64,000 nt of DNA from Choristoneura fumiferana (GCF_025370935.1 NC_133483.1:634274-698273), one strand, 5' to 3'. Shown: positions 42,547-54,975, counted from the first letter of the stretch. Made by a program: numbers and translations. Notes: generated by a model from the sequence alone, not told the origin.

Positions 42547-42899
42547 TAATGAACAATGAATTCTTTGTTTTGTTTTTATGTTTCAATTTTGTGTTATTAA
42601 TTGCCTATTTTCTCAAATAATTAATAATGAATTCTTTGTTTTGTTTTTATGTTTCAATTTTGTGTTATTAATTGCCTATTTTCTCAAATAATGAATAATG
42701 AATTCTTTGTTTTGTTTTTATGTTTCAATTTTTTGTTATTAATTGCCTATTTTCTCAAATAATGAATAATTAATTCTTTGTTTTGTTTTTATGTTTCAAT
42801 TTTGTGTTATTAATTGCCTATTTTCTCAAATAATGAATAATGAATTCTTTGTTTTGTTTTTATGTTTCAATTTTGTGTTATTAATTGCCTATTTTCTCA
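42547..42899. repeat. Minisatellite: five copies of a 71-bp unit
   Basis: The unit contains 'gaattctttgttttgttttt' and 'ttattaattgcctattttct'. The GAATTC (TAATTC once) stands at 42558, 42629, 42700, 42771 and 42842, exactly 71 bp apart. Copies differ at only a few bases, so the array is young or recently homogenised. Confidence 0.97.
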
Positions 42900-43128
42900 C
42901 AAATGTACTTATTGAAAAACGTCGTATGGTTACACGGTTGGCAAGGTTTTAGAAACTCGTGACGATGAAATTTATCACTCGTCAACTCATTTGTAAAACC
43001 TTACTTACCAACCTCGTATCACAAATAACTATTGTGATCATGCACCTATATGGTGATACACTCCGTGCTCATTTACATTATAAAGAAAAAAGACATATTT
43101 TTCAACTAAACATTACGAAGAACAAAAC

Positions 43129-43430
43129 ATTATGAAGAGCCGTGGTGGCCTAGTGGTTTGACCTATCGCCTCTCAAACAGAGGGTCGTGGGTTCAAACCC
43201 CGGCTCGCACCTCTGAGTTTTTCGAAATTCATGTGCGGAATTACATTTGAAATTTACCACGAGCTTTGCGGTGAACGAAAACATCGTGAGGAAACCTGCA
43301 CAAAATGGTGCGTGTGAAGTTCCCAATCCGCACTGGGCCCGCGTGGGAACTATGGCCCAAGCCCTCTTGTTCTGAGAGGAGGCCTGTGCCCAGCAGTGGG
43401 ACGTATATAGGCTGGGATGATGATTATGAA
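43129..43430 (+). mobile_element. tRNA-headed SINE, full length, with 8-bp duplication
   Basis: ATTATGAA at 43129-43136 and 43423-43430 flanks the SINE. The head 'gccgtggtggcctagtggtt' and B box 'gggttcaaaccccgg' (one C-to-A or G-to-A change) are present. About 16 bp are missing after 'cctgcacaaa' compared with 39003-39304. Confidence 0.9.
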
Positions 43431-43689
43431 AGTCTACTTACTAGGGCTTATTCTTACTACCCTTTTAGCAATTTGTGGTTACAACAAAAATATACACTGA
43501 AGTTCTAATTGACCACAGTTGCAAAAAGTCCTCCTTAGCATATTTTGCAGATATTTAACAAAATTTCCTTCAGACTGTACACTCAGACAAACTAATTCAT
43601 TTACCGAGGCGGAAACTTTTAATAATCGAAATAATCAATTTCTCTTTAAATTTCTTGGCAAAAGAATGGGATGTCAACCTGACATTAGA

Positions 43690-43915
43690 AGCAATAAACT
43701 AACCAACAAAAAAGTTGGAAACCCCCGACATTGTCACTTCAAAGTTCAATATGTCAAAAACGGCTAAACCGATTTGATAAAATGTCTAAGAAACATCGCT
43801 AGAAACCCTGTATTCAAATAAAAAAAACCGCATTAAAATCGGTTCACCCGTTTAAGAGCTACGGTGCCACAGACAGACACACAGATAACACCCCTCTTTT
43901 TGCGTCGGTGGTTAT
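43690..43915 (+). repeat. Interspersed repeat R3
   Basis: From 'aactaaccaacaaaaaagtt' to 'ctctttttgcgtcggtggtt', with a shorter central part. Confidence 0.8.
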
Positions 43916-44004
43916 AAAGGCTCTACCTTGGTCATTGGTACATGATTCAGTTTTTCGAATGTAATATACTAAATAACATAAAGATAATCACCTGAAATTT
44001 GCAG

Positions 44005-44150
44005 GTACTGCTGGCGGAAGTGCGTCACACGCCAACCGGAAGTGACGTCACGCGGCAGGACACCGGAAGTGGACCGTGGCGCCGCTGCCGGAAGCGGATG
44101 CCGCCGCAATGCGATATCTTGGAGGTTAATGACCTGGCCCTGATGACAGG
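44005..44150 (+). other. GC-rich island: candidate exon or ETS/CRE-like cluster
   Basis: A sharp GC island in AT-rich DNA. On the plus strand an AG acceptor ('tttgcag', 43998-44004) precedes 48 open codons (VLLAEVRHTPTGSDV..., ending LEVNDLALMTG), and a GTAATA donor-like site follows at 44151. On the minus strand a 73-codon frame (43969-44190) is also open, so the strand cannot be decided. The same stretch carries CGGAAGTG at 44015, CCGGAAGTG at 44036 and 44063, CCGGAAGCG at 44088 and a palindromic TGACGTCA at 44043-44050, spaced 21-27 bp. CCGGAAGT is the ETS-factor core and TGACGTCA the CREB/ATF core. I do not recognise the peptide on either strand. Confidence 0.4.
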
Positions 44151-44229
44151 GTAATACGTTGCTAAAGATGTCTTCTAGGTACATACTCATACATGATACG
44201 AGTATATACTCGAGGGAACTGAATGAAAT

Positions 44230-44428
44230 GAAAAGTTCATTATCTCAAAAACGGCTTAACCGATTTTGATGAAACATGTCTAAGAACTTGATTTAGAAAA
44301 CCTGATTTCAAATAAAAAAACGCATTCAAATCAGTCCACCTGTTTAAGAGCTACGGTGCCACAGACAGACACAGACACACATAGCGGTCAAACTTATAAC
44401 ACCCCTCTTTTTGCGTCGGGGGTTTAAG
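44230..44428 (+). repeat. Interspersed repeat R3, 5'-truncated
   Basis: Begins at 'aaaagttcattatctcaaaa' and runs to 'tttgcgtcgggggtt'. Confidence 0.8.
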
Positions 44429-44593
44429 AATGGAAACCAGGGTGGGATCTTCTCATAAGCAATTTCGTTATGATTTCTTTGGCAGATGAAAATGTCAAAA
44501 TGACTTCAGTAGTAAGTTTCCACTGTGGTGCGTGATTCATTTTCTTTGACCAATTTATTATACTTTGAAAGCTTATTTCTCTTTATTGAATAC

Positions 44594-44737
44594 TAAGCCC
44601 CTGTTTCACCATCTATTGATTAAAATTTGACGGATAAATGTGATACCGTCTCTGTTTGTTTTGTTCGAATAGACAGAGATGGCAGCACTTTAATTCGTCA
44701 AATAAAATTAATCAATGGGTGGTGAAACAGCCCCTAA
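44594..44737. mobile_element. MITE with TAA target duplication
   Basis: The left end 'gcccctgtttcaccatctat' is mirrored by 'gggtggtgaaacagcccc'; inner arms carry 'ttgattaaaatttgacg' and its mirror. TAA flanks both sides (44594-44596 and 44735-44737), as for PIF/Harbinger-type elements. The body is 138 bp. Confidence 0.85.
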
Positions 44738-45309
44738 AGATACACATACACAGTTCAGAATATACCTAGGCGGTGCCCTAACATATAACTGCTACTTTTT
44801 TTTCCTACTAAGTACCTAGTGGCGAAAATTCACTTTATATTTATTTTTACGCTACTTGTAGATCAATATGTTTAAATTGTTATCTTTCATTAAATCACTT
44901 TTTGTAAATTATCAAATTTTTCGATTTTTAGACAATTATGCCCTTGTACTTGTACGCACTAGTCATATTGAGAAAGTGTATAAAGTAAGCAATGGGCGAT
45001 TTTAAATTACTCCAGTGCGTTTATGTGTTTACAAATACATTATGAAAGTATCACTAGTCTTGAGATATGTATGCATAGGAAAAATTCGTGTCTAAAGTCC
45101 AGCAATAGGCAGCACGATTGCTAGGATTTCGATTCCCAGCGCTGTCTTATGTGTTTGTACGAAAAATACATTAATTGTTTTAAAGATATAAAATACGGAA
45201 TACGAAATAAGCAATACTTCTACATAAACTTTATGCTTGTTTATTTTATTACAATATGGTACCATGAAGAAAGAGGTGAGTCCAAAACGAACATTCATTC
45301 CATTACTTA
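44738..45309. other. No supported gene; tRNA-like fragment near 45099-45150
   Basis: The only known piece is 'ggatttcgattcccagcgct' with 'ggcagcacg' upstream, an old fragment of the tRNA-like element. Short open frames at 45092-45406 have no domain. Confidence 0.45.
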
Positions 45310-45545
45310 TTTTGGAACTAGCTTTTGCCTGCGGCTACGCCCGCGTGCAATTCGGTTATCGTGCGCTGTGCCCTCGGGAACTGCATTTTTCCGGGATAAA
45401 AAGTAGCCTATGTCACTCTCTGGTCCATAGACTATCTCTATGCCAAAAATCATGTCGATCCGTCGCTCCGTTTCGACGTGAAAGATGGACAAACATACAA
45501 ACACACACACACACACTTTCGCATTTATGATATTTGTATGGATCC
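45310..45545 (+). repeat. Interspersed repeat R4, short form
   Basis: Holds 'aactagcttttgcctgcggc', 'gggataaaaagtagcctatg', 'catgtcgatccgtcgctcc' and (CA)n. Related to 24080-24420. Confidence 0.7.
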
Positions 45546-46689
45546 TCAGTGTAAATTTAGACTGGTGATGATGATGATGATAATGTCTTACCCTTATCAC
45601 TAAATTTTTACTCGCATTTCAGTTGTACCTACCTGTGGTACCTACCTACAAATGGCCACCGTAAAATGCGAAGAACAAAATCCCAAACAAAAGAATATCG
45701 GCACCATAATTCTCCCAATAATCATAACCTCAAATCGTCCCCCACACAAACCCAGCACAATGGTACAAAATGAAAGCAAAACTTGCTGTAATTAATTCCC
45801 TACCTACTCAACGCTTTGTAATAAATCGTTTCATCCGAGTATAAATTTTATCCCTCGTCTGAACTTCAGTATCTTCCATCCCTATCGCACTGGGAAATTT
45901 GCATAATATCAAATCGTGCGTCCTTGTCTGAGCGTCACAAATGATTTTCAGTTTTCCACGTCCACTTTACAACCGTCGCATGGGCCAAATACGTAAGTAA
46001 GTAATACCAACTCTGTTTTTTGGGGGTTTAAAGTTGATTTAGGACTGTGGAGGTTTGGGCAGGTCGTTAGGTAAAGTTTGTCGAAATTATTTCACTTATA
46101 TATCGGTGCAGAGAAAACGAATAGCCGTCGAGTTGTCGACTAAGGGCTAGAGATAAGACGCCATAATTCTTAATCTCACGGGGGGAGACATTGTACCTTC
46201 AGTTTAAGAGGTTAGCCTGGATTTTAATTAATGACGAAGGCTTTGAAACGCGGTAATGGATGTTCAAGTACGTTGATTTTTGACAAGGCTACGTTAATAT
46301 TAATTGTCCTGGAATAATAGTAAGAGAAATTAGAAGTGTCACCCGAACCACAGAAAAAGTAATAGTACAAGTGCCCGAACTAAGAGCACTGGTTTGTTCT
46401 CCTGAGTTTGAAGTAATGTTAATAAAATTTCTCAAGTAAGGGTTACCTTTGTATATTGAGTTCAGGAAGGATTACGTTTTACCAGTGAGTTTAAAGGAAA
46501 CGTACAAGAAAATAAATATATTTCTCTTAGTATTAGATCTTTGATTAGCTTAGAACTAGTGCCATTAGATTTTAATCTAACGATGGCATGAATTGTGTAT
46601 CGCTGTCTTGAATTTTTAATCGTATAAGAAGTATCGAAGAGTTTATTTTGATGCCCTATTTTACACTAAACATCTTCTTCTTCTTCCGG
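45546..46689. other. No supported gene
   Basis: A perfect-looking short hairpin 'ccattagatt'/'aatctaacgatgg' lies at 46561-46587. Nothing else identified. Confidence 0.4.
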
Positions 46690-46905
46690 TGCCTTCTCCT
46701 ATCGGAGGTCGGAGATCATTAGGCCTATCCTTACTTTAGAGACTGGCGCTCGAAAGAGGGATCTGGTACTCATTCCGAACCAGTTTCTAAGGTTTCTTAA
46801 CCAAGAAGTACGTCTACGGCCGGGTGGTCTGCGGCCTTGTATCTTTCCCTGAATAATAAACTGAAGCGCACTAAATATGTCAAATGTGAACTTGAAAGCT
46901 ACGTT
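46690..46905 (-). pseudogene. LINE ORF2 C-terminus (family RTE2)
   Basis: The minus strand reads IQGKIQGRRPPGRRRTS, WLRNLRNWFGMSTRSLF, RAPVSKVRIGLMISDLR. The basic GRRRTSWLRNLR stretch and the final SKVRI..MI..LR are typical of this LINE tail. A 5'-truncated insertion. Relative: 38140-38350. Confidence 0.8.
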
Positions 46906-47302
46906 ATAACTTTTCATTCCTACTTCTCTACTATCTGCTTAAAATACCTACTAAATTTCAAGTAAAATGGCGTGTTTTAGACAGAACTTAAAACCCGGGT
47001 CGTATAAGGCTGTTTATTCGCTGTAAACAGCGTCTGCAAGCAACGATCTGCTAAGCGGTGATATACTAAGCATTTCAGCTACAGTTTTATTTAATGGTCA
47101 CTCGTTTACTGCGTCATTGTTATGGTATGAACAATGTTTTAGTTGACGACCGAAGTTGTTACAGAAACTGACTACGAAACTAAAATCCCTGACTTGATCC
47201 CCTGTTAGGAGAAACGCTGTATATTGTATCAATATTTCAAGGTTTTCTTTTCTAACTATATACTTCCTTATCCTATTTAATTAAATCAAGATTAGTAACA
47301 AA
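46906..47302. other. No recognisable feature
   Basis: Unique-looking sequence with no supported frame. Confidence 0.35.
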
Positions 47303-47765
47303 GTCAAAGTCAAAATATCTTTATTCAATTTTGGCTATAACAAGCACTTATGAATGTCAAAAAAAATCTACCACCGGTTCGGAAAAACCTCTGTTGAGAA
47401 GAATCCGGCAAGAAACTTAACGAGATATATATATATATATATATATATTGAAACAGATTTACAATATTATTAAAATTAAATGATATCTATACATCACAAG
47501 TATTTAACACAACTTTAATTTTAACACAGTAGGTTCGCTATTTAAAGGGATCGTTAATGCGGATCGGAATTATTTCCAAATATCCCTGTCCATGAATAAT
47601 CATTAACTTTATAATACGCCTTAGATATTAATGTCTTCTTGACAATAGATCTGAATTTTGTATCCGTTTCATTTGTAACATTTTTTGGAATTTTATTATA
47701 AAAACGTATGCAATTTCCCAGAAACGACTTTTTGGTTTTAGCCAGTCTGTAAGATAAGATGGAAC
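47303..47765 (-). mobile_element. LINE family A 3' end
   Basis: Reverse complement of 30380-30790: an AAAGTC-type tail at the left, 'ctaccaccggttcggaaaaa', 'gagaagaatccggcaagaaa', an (AT)n run at 47427-47450, and the ORF2 tail up to 'agccagtctgtaagata'. Confidence 0.85.
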
Positions 47766-49370
47766 ACTTTTATGACCTATACCATGTAATTGCACTGTCA
47801 TCGTCAGAACTACTTAGGTACGCATAAATGCCTAGTTTCATGTTAATACAACAAGTTGCTTAAAATCAAGTTCAAAGATTTCATTACATACGTACCTAGA
47901 TACTAATGTAAGTTTGTAAAAAATGGATGCTTATTATGGCAAAGAAAATCAACAGATGAAGCATACATTTTCCATTTCATTATACAAACCAGTTCCCTTC
48001 ACATACCACCAGTTAAATCAGAAGTTAAATAGCTGATTAATGCTGTTAATGCAAACAGCAGTCGCATGCCAAATCCAAGTCATTAGCTGATTGCCGGCTC
48101 CGGACAATTACGCCGAAACGCGTCGAAGAATCGCCCATGAGGGATGCCAAGATGCGGCCAAGGTGTAAGCGGACCGCTGCTTATGTAAAGGATCACAGGA
48201 GCAATGTATGAGGCATGTATATTGACGACATGTTCAACAGTAAAAACCTGTGCTGTGCTGCCACTACCTCTAAAAAGACTACATGCAGTTGATAGTGACG
48301 TTAATTTGACTGTTTATTTTTCTATACATACATCAAGCTCGCTAATTCCATCCCATGTATAAGTTTGCATTGATGTCTGTGTGTATGGATGTTTGTTACT
48401 CTTTCACGTAAAAACTAATGAATAAATTTTAATAAAACTTAAGAAATAAGCTCATACATCAGAATAACACATCTGTTTATCACATAGGATCGGGATAAAA
48501 TCTTAAAATATCAACCGCTGGATTTAGAATTAGAATTTAGCTATACCTTCCGCCGCCTAACTTTGCCTAAAAGTCATTGCCACGACTTACTAGTCGTACA
48601 AAAACTATAAAGGTATAATTCCAATAATTGAATAGGCACTATACCGTTAAGCGATTCGAACACAATCCGGGAGTAACGTAAAGACGTCGCATAAAAAATG
48701 TATCTCAAAAATGCGTCAAATCTGAGTATTAAGTAATGAACTTTTAGGCAGATTTATATGGTGCGTGGTATACTGCTAATCTTGACTGTCTAATTTGTCA
48801 CGTAGAGTTAGTAACTGTTCTGTAGATGCCATTAGTATTAGTAAAAATGGTCTGGCGCTTTTCTAGTCGCTACCGCAGCTTCTCGCTTCCGTCGTTGACT
48901 CGAGCGCTTTAGGGTCACAGTCCTTCGTAACCACTTCTCACCGGTTCGCCGTCGTACCTGATGGAGACCTTGTCTAAGATAAAATGAGTCAATAATCTTA
49001 TTGGTTGGGAATTTTGAAAAAATGGGAGCAAGTCATGCAATGGTTCCAATGACACAGGTCTCGTAACGTCTTGTAACTGTCACACGTCTTCACAAAACGC
49101 TCCAATCTTTCACCTCAAGCCTCAGCGTATATCTTCGCTAACTGGCCAACACCCCTTTAAGCGGCGCACACGCGTCACGCCGAGTCTTAATCACGCTTTA
49201 CGACCGAGATCTCGAGTGCGGTTGAGATATCCCACAAGGAGGTGTTCGGAATATGTTATGATTTGATAATTACCTGCCAGGTTTGAAGTTTGATGCGCTG
49301 ATTCGCTAAGTTATCTGTTCACAGCACCAAAGGTTCCTAGTCTGCTTGACGTTGTCTGTTTTCCTAATTA
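47766..49370. other. No supported gene
   Basis: An R4-like piece ('aggatcgggataaaatctta') lies near 48486. GC-richer patches at 48100-48180, 48840-48965 and 49080-49210 show no open frame with a domain. Confidence 0.4.
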
Positions 49371-49622
49371 TACTGTTCGACTTCTTTGAGTTTTTTGAAA
49401 TTCATGTGCAAATTATTATATAATATTAATTATATTCGAATATCTCGAGCGGAGAAATCTGCAGAAACCTGCCCAGCAATTCAATGGTGTGTGTGTATAT
49501 GTATGTGTGAAATTCCCAATGCGCACTAGGGCCGCGTCGAACCTACGGTTCAAGCCTTCTTATTCCGAGAGAAGGCCTGTGCCCAGCAGTGGAACACAAA
49601 TAAGCTGGGATGGTGGATGGAT
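49371..49622 (+). mobile_element. SINE, headless diverged copy
   Basis: 'gttttttgaaattcatgtgc', 'cagcaattcaatggtgtgtg', 'gcgcactagggccgcgtcg' and 'gcctgtgcccagcagtgg' match the SINE body; the tRNA-like head is missing. Confidence 0.75.
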
Positions 49623-49952
49623 ATTAAATAACAAAAACAATCAGTCAAATATATTTAAGCTACTTTACAACACAAACGCCAGAACTTCTATAATAAATAA
49701 TATATATTATAGAAGTTACATAACGGATATAAATACATATATACATTAATATATACTTAAATACATATTAACAAACATTCGTATTCATCATATAAATATT
49801 TGCCCGTCACTGGGATCGAACACGTAACCGCTAGCTTCGTTATCAGGGTTACAACAACTTAGATATCTGGTCATCAATATCTCCAACGTCCTTTAAAAGA
49901 CATAAAGAAAGACTTCCCAGTACACTGGTCACTGTCCCAGAAGTTGGCATTT
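49623..49952. repeat. AT-rich run and tRNA-like remnant
   Basis: (ATA)-rich sequence at 49690-49790 is followed by a minus-sense tRNA-like piece (49805-49860) with B-box-like 'gtgttcgatcccagtgacgg'. It does not fold as a tRNA. Confidence 0.5.
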
Positions 49953-50352
49953 TTAGGGTTCCGGAGCCAAAATGGCAAAAACGGAACCAATATAAGTTTC
50001 GCCATGTCTGTCTGTCTGTCTGTCCGTCCGCGGCTTTGCTCAGGGGCTATCAATGCTAGAAAGCTGTAATTTTGCACGGATATATATGTAAACTCCCGCC
50101 CCCTCTAAAATCTAAACCGGTGGGTGGAAAAATTTGAAAAAATCAGAATGGTAGTAAGTATATCAAACTTACAAGGAAAACTATAACGGTTAAGTTTGCT
50201 TGAGAATTATTAGTAGTTTAAGAGTAAATAGCAGCCTAAGGTATAAAATATACCTAAACTTGGAAGTTTCCATATAAAATATTACTTAACTTTTTCGTAA
50301 TGGCCACGGAACCCTATTTTGGGCGTGTCCGACACGCTCTTGGCCGGTTTTA
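49953..50352 (+). repeat. Interspersed repeat R5, internally deleted form
   Basis: Same ends as 33349-33966 ('agggttccggagccaaaatg' and 'cacgctcttggccggtttt'), but about 190 bp of the middle is absent after 'tatatatgtaaactcc'. Confidence 0.85.
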
Positions 50353-51536
50353 CGTTTATGCAGTTAGCAATAAAAGTGGCAGGTAGCCATGTATTAGACA
50401 TTAGCATGTCAAACACTAACGAGCTTTGCTTTACTGCTATTTCGTTAGCAAAAAGACACTCATCCGTTTACCTCCCTCCGTACACATACATATAGTATTG
50501 AAATCTGCGACGATCCGATAGTGCGGGATAAGTAAATGAGAGGACCATCCCTAGGGACCCGGCAGGGACGCCGTGGAGCTGCCAACTGGTAATCATTCCC
50601 TTTGTAATGCTTGATACGGTTTCAAAATCATCATACGGAGTGATCAGGATGGTGTTATGCTTCATTCACTTACACCGTTGATTCAAGGAGTACAAGTGGT
50701 TCCTTAGCGCCAAAAATGATCTTCTGTCAGTTTTCATCATTCATTTAAAAAAACCATCATACTTTTTTAAATTCAAAGTTCAAAAGTTTTGGAAGAGCTT
50801 AATCTGTGTTACCTTTTAGTGAAAGCAACGCTGAATAATTTTGTTTCAATCATGATAAAAAAACATATTGTTCTGCCTTTGAATGCACTAAATTTAACTC
50901 TCCTTGTTTAACACGTAACTCTTCTCATTGAACAGGTTAAAAAACAACATGTTTTTTTTTGCCGTCTTAAGTTTTTGGAAATTTTACAAAATGACGTAAC
51001 CATATCAGCATTTTGGAAAACTTGTGAGACTACGGCTCACACAGCTGCTATTTTAAAATTGTTTACTTACGCGAAAAACTAAAACGAAAATTCAACCCTC
51101 CATTCCTCCGTATCCCTGAAACAACATCAAAGCCCAACTACTAAATTAGACGTTTTGCAGATACTAAAAGATATTTAGCCGGCCTCCCCCCAGGCCACTA
51201 CTTTAAAGGGTTGTTTACTCCCACCCTCGGATATAAAACTCAAACGATCTCTGAGGGAAATGACAGAGTTCGCTGAGTGAAGAAATCGGGAAACAACGTT
51301 TCTCGATCAGATAATATCTGAGCTGCCCCTTTATGTGATGAAGGATCTTATTCAATTTTGACTGCTTTTTTACGCTGCACTTTGGTTCCGGTTTTAGAGT
51401 TTCTTTTACCGTTCTGAAATTTTGATTGCATTTTTTAAAAACTGAATATCCCCTACCTACCTACCTACTATTATCTTTTAATGTAGTACTCCAAATTATT
51501 TAATTGAATCAGGTAAAACCATATGTAAAAACATAC
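50353..51536. other. No supported gene
   Basis: No domain-bearing frame or shared repeat seen. Confidence 0.4.
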
Positions 51537-51655
51537 GGTCAGGGACTTTAATTCATGAGCCACCGTAGAACCTTTTCACTGTAAACGTCATAGTGACATC
51601 GTAATGACTTTTCCTTTGAATAGGTTCCATGGTGACTCATGCAAGGTCCTGGACC
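51537..51655. mobile_element. MITE family E, about 119 bp
   Basis: The left end 'ggtcagggactttaattcat' is mirrored by 'gactcatgcaaggtcctgga' plus 'cc'. Inner arms 'gccaccgtagaacct' and 'aggttccatggtgac' also pair. Confidence 0.75.
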
Positions 51656-53765
51656 ATACAATGTGGTATTTTTAGGTTGCTAGAAAAACATCTGTGCAAA
51701 ATGTCATGTCTCTTACACTAAGCGATTGAGTTTGAATATGATTCGATTTGTAGCATTCGAACATGGTGGATGTAGACAATATCTAATTTTGCTATTTCTG
51801 TTTCTTTGGCTAGTTGAAGTATAATTTTGATAGTGTTTTATGCGGCGATTAACCTTAACAGTGAACAGTGATCACAAAATTCTATATTGCTCTCGTGTCT
51901 GACATTTTTAAATGCGCAAGTTGTCTCCACGTGGTTTCTGGAATTTTACTATCAAGTTGCAGAAACTACAATCACCGTACAACGTCCTTCTCAAAGAGAG
52001 TACTTTGACACTGGCGAAATTGTCCTATTAATTAGGACTGAAACGCCATATTTTAAAAGAGAAGAAGAGTTTGAGTTCCAGCTATCTGCCCAACATACCT
52101 ACCAAACATCAACTCTATTTGTCTACCTACTTAGGTCTTTAGGATGATATTGGGCAGTGTTTTTGTACTATCTCGCCTTATCATTCTCTAAATTAACATT
52201 TAAATAGGTACTTATAATAATTAAAATCAGATTATGAAATCTGACCACGGTGATATATACTAAAACTTCTGCCATCCAAAAAAAGCATTAGGTATACACG
52301 AAGAATAATGTTCAGATGCAAAGTGCCTACCGTTTTCAAAGTACCAATAGCAACAGCAAACACCATAAATAGAGAAGCGCTCGAAACATCCAAAATATTG
52401 TTAGGTACATCCCGTTACAAACGTCTTTGTACATAACAAATCCATCCAATAAATCCGATCCCTTAAAACCTTTGAAAACATGGCATCAAACGTGCCTCTA
52501 AAATATTCCATTTCACAAGTGACACCCGCCTTTTGGTGCCTTTGATCGCCGGTCAAATAGCGACCAATCACAGACCTCCGTATTTGATTGCTCTCTGGCC
52601 TCTTAATTGCTAAACGACCTTTTGGCAAAGGCGTGTTGGTCCCTTAACACTTCGTCGAGTGCCAATTTGCTCCAGTAGGTATGTAGCGGCATGTCTTGGT
52701 ATTCGGGATCAATGTATTTGAGGTCTGCCCTTTGCGAATGTAAATTAGACCTCCGTTTTAGTGTTTGAGGTTATTGCTTGGCCTATTTACGGGTTTGGGA
52801 TGGAGCGGGAATGAGTTATAAACGGGAATAGTTAGTTACAATCGTGATATACCTACTTGAAGTCGCACTGATGTGAAGTATTGAAGAGGTCCACTGACAT
52901 ATTATTGGCGACAAAGTCATAGTCAATTTTGACTTTCTTTTCGAGGAAATAAGCTGGTGTGTGCATAGTGCAGGTTTCTTCGCGATCTTTTCCTTCACCG
53001 TCAATCTCATGGTAAAGGGTCTGAGCGATCTATCTAGTAAAACTGCACTTGGCCGAATAATTTCTTTTGTGCGTTTATTATCTTATCATACTCGTACGAC
53101 ACGACGATATTGTATTACCAAATTTAAAGCCCGGAATCCTCTTTGTTAAAAAAAATCGTTTTAATTTTTTACCAAAGTTATGGTTTGATTTTTTTGAAAT
53201 TTGGATAATAACAATTTACCTAATTTTTATTAATTCCCAAAAAATCAAAGTTAAAACTCGTTTCCGAAGGCTTAAAAATCGACTTTAATTTTGGTTGTCT
53301 GATAGACAGCCAATCATTCCATTCACCAAAAACCATTAAAAGTTCGCCAAAACGGATTCATCCAATTTAAACTTAAATCCATTCTAATGAGTGAACCTTC
53401 GCTTTTTAAGACCAGAGAAACAAAGTCAAACCTATTAACAGTCGTTCACCATTATTTTTCCTCATGCACGACTTTTCACTGCGAACGTGACAAGCAAACT
53501 AGACCTTATGTCGTTGGGGTAAGGGTGATGTGGCTCGTAAAAGAGGCATGAGGCGTCGGTGGCAGGCATCGAACCAACAATGATGTATCTTAACCAGTTC
53601 GATTGCACAGCTTTTTTTCACTAACATCCTTAGTGACAACCAACTTAAAATGGAGATGGAGGAGGCATCTTTACCATGTAAAAAATGAAGCCAGAAAATA
53701 ACTACCTACTGCGATTTCATCTATGTAGAATCTATTGATAAAGACTCTTTTTGAAACAAGATTTT
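51656..53765. other. No supported gene
   Basis: Frames at 51887-52147, 52401-52628 (-), 52816-53010 (-) and 53067-53288 have no recognisable domain. No shared repeat was seen. Confidence 0.4.
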
Positions 53766-53975
53766 GTCTAAATCAGCGCTTCTTAACTTCGGGTTCCGAC
53801 ACAAATTCACGTCGCTGGTGGAATTGGACATTCTAATTAAAGCGTGTGCAAAAAAAATGCGTTTTTTTTTCAATGTTTTATAATGAAATCTATTTTAGCA
53901 ATATTGTTTGGTTGCGGGTTCAAATATATTATTTTGGATCGCCAGTCAAAAAGGTTAAGAAACACTGTTTTACAT
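53766..53975. mobile_element. hAT-like MITE, older
   Basis: The ends 'cagcgcttcttaacttcggg' (53774) and, mirrored, 'cagtgtttcttaaccttttt' (ending 53967) are hAT-like. The 8-bp flanks GTCTAAAT and TTTTACAT match at 5 of 8 positions, as expected for an aged duplication. No transposase. Confidence 0.7.
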
Positions 53976-54709
53976 GTACAGGGTATATACGTTGATTATT
54001 CATTTTATTTAATTTTTTGTCGTTTTACCGCGAAAAATTTAACAAATGTACCTACCACACAATCAACAAATGTTTCATTTATAATATTAATTTTGTCTTA
54101 CAGGAACTTCTTTAGGAAGATAAAAGATATTCTATCTTTATTTGTCAAGCTTAATATAGGCGTCGAGTCGCTAAAAGATACACAGCATCTAATGGGGATA
54201 AGATGTCGTAAAGAGAAGTAAGTATTATAATTTTTCTGCGCGGCGTAATACCAGCAAGCTACATCATCGGTTTCTTTACCATCAGATAATTAAAGATGTC
54301 ACCCGCTGGTCAGTTTAAATAAAATAATGTCAGTTTTGTAAATAGCCAAAGACATCGACAATAATCGACATAGCTCGAAGAATATGCAAGTTGAAGAAGC
54401 ATTGAGCGTGCCATAACGTTCGAAGAACAGATAACCATTGGGAGAGAAAAGTTTTAGAGTGGCGACCACGAACTGGGAGTTGAAGCGTTGGCAGTTCCAC
54501 TAGGTGGACTGACGACATGGTAAGAGTTGCGGGCATTCGGTGATACAAGTAGCGAGTTGTCGTTCACTGTGGCGTTCTAAGACGGCGCGCGTTCGTTCGA
54601 CAGCCGTCGTGTTCCAGCTGATGATGGAAGAAACATGAAAGCAACATGTTTATAAAAATAATTTCGGACAAGCGAGCTCGTATAACAGATTATATTTTAC
54701 ACACCTTTT
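53976..54709. other. No supported gene
   Basis: A 125-codon frame (53844-54221) begins inside the hAT-like element and has no recognisable domain. Its low-complexity, Phe/Ile/Leu-rich content fits AT-rich noncoding DNA. A 72-codon minus-strand frame at 54330-54548 is likewise unrecognised. Confidence 0.4.
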
Positions 54710-54975
54710 TATTTATTCGACTGGATGGCAAACGAGCAAGTGGGTCACCACCGCCCATAAACATCTGCAACACCAGGGGTATTGCAGATGCGTTGCCAAC
54801 CTAGAGGCCTAAGATGGGATACCTCAAGTGCCAGTAATTTCACCGGCTGTCTTACTCTCCACGCCGAAACACGCCAGTGAAAGCACTGCTGCTTCACGGC
54901 AGGATTAGCGAGCAAGATGGTGGTAGCAATCCGGGCGGACCTTGCACAAGGTCCTACCACCTGCAAACAATACTG
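54710..54975 (+). repeat. Interspersed repeat R1
   Basis: Copy from 'attcgactggatggcaaacg' to 'gcacaaggtcctaccacctg', with about 15 bp missing in 'gtgggtc..accaccgcccat'. Confidence 0.8.

Noticed and set aside
42547..42899. CRISPR-like or regulatory repeat array
   Set aside because: Units are directly adjacent without spacers, in a eukaryotic genome; a plain minisatellite.
53540..53615. tRNA-like sequence with 'ggttcgatgcc' on the minus strand
   Set aside because: No acceptor or anticodon stem could be drawn; perhaps a very old SINE head.
53844..54221. 125-codon frame as a membrane-protein gene
   Set aside because: Starts inside a hAT-like element; hydrophobic content fits AT-rich noncoding sequence.
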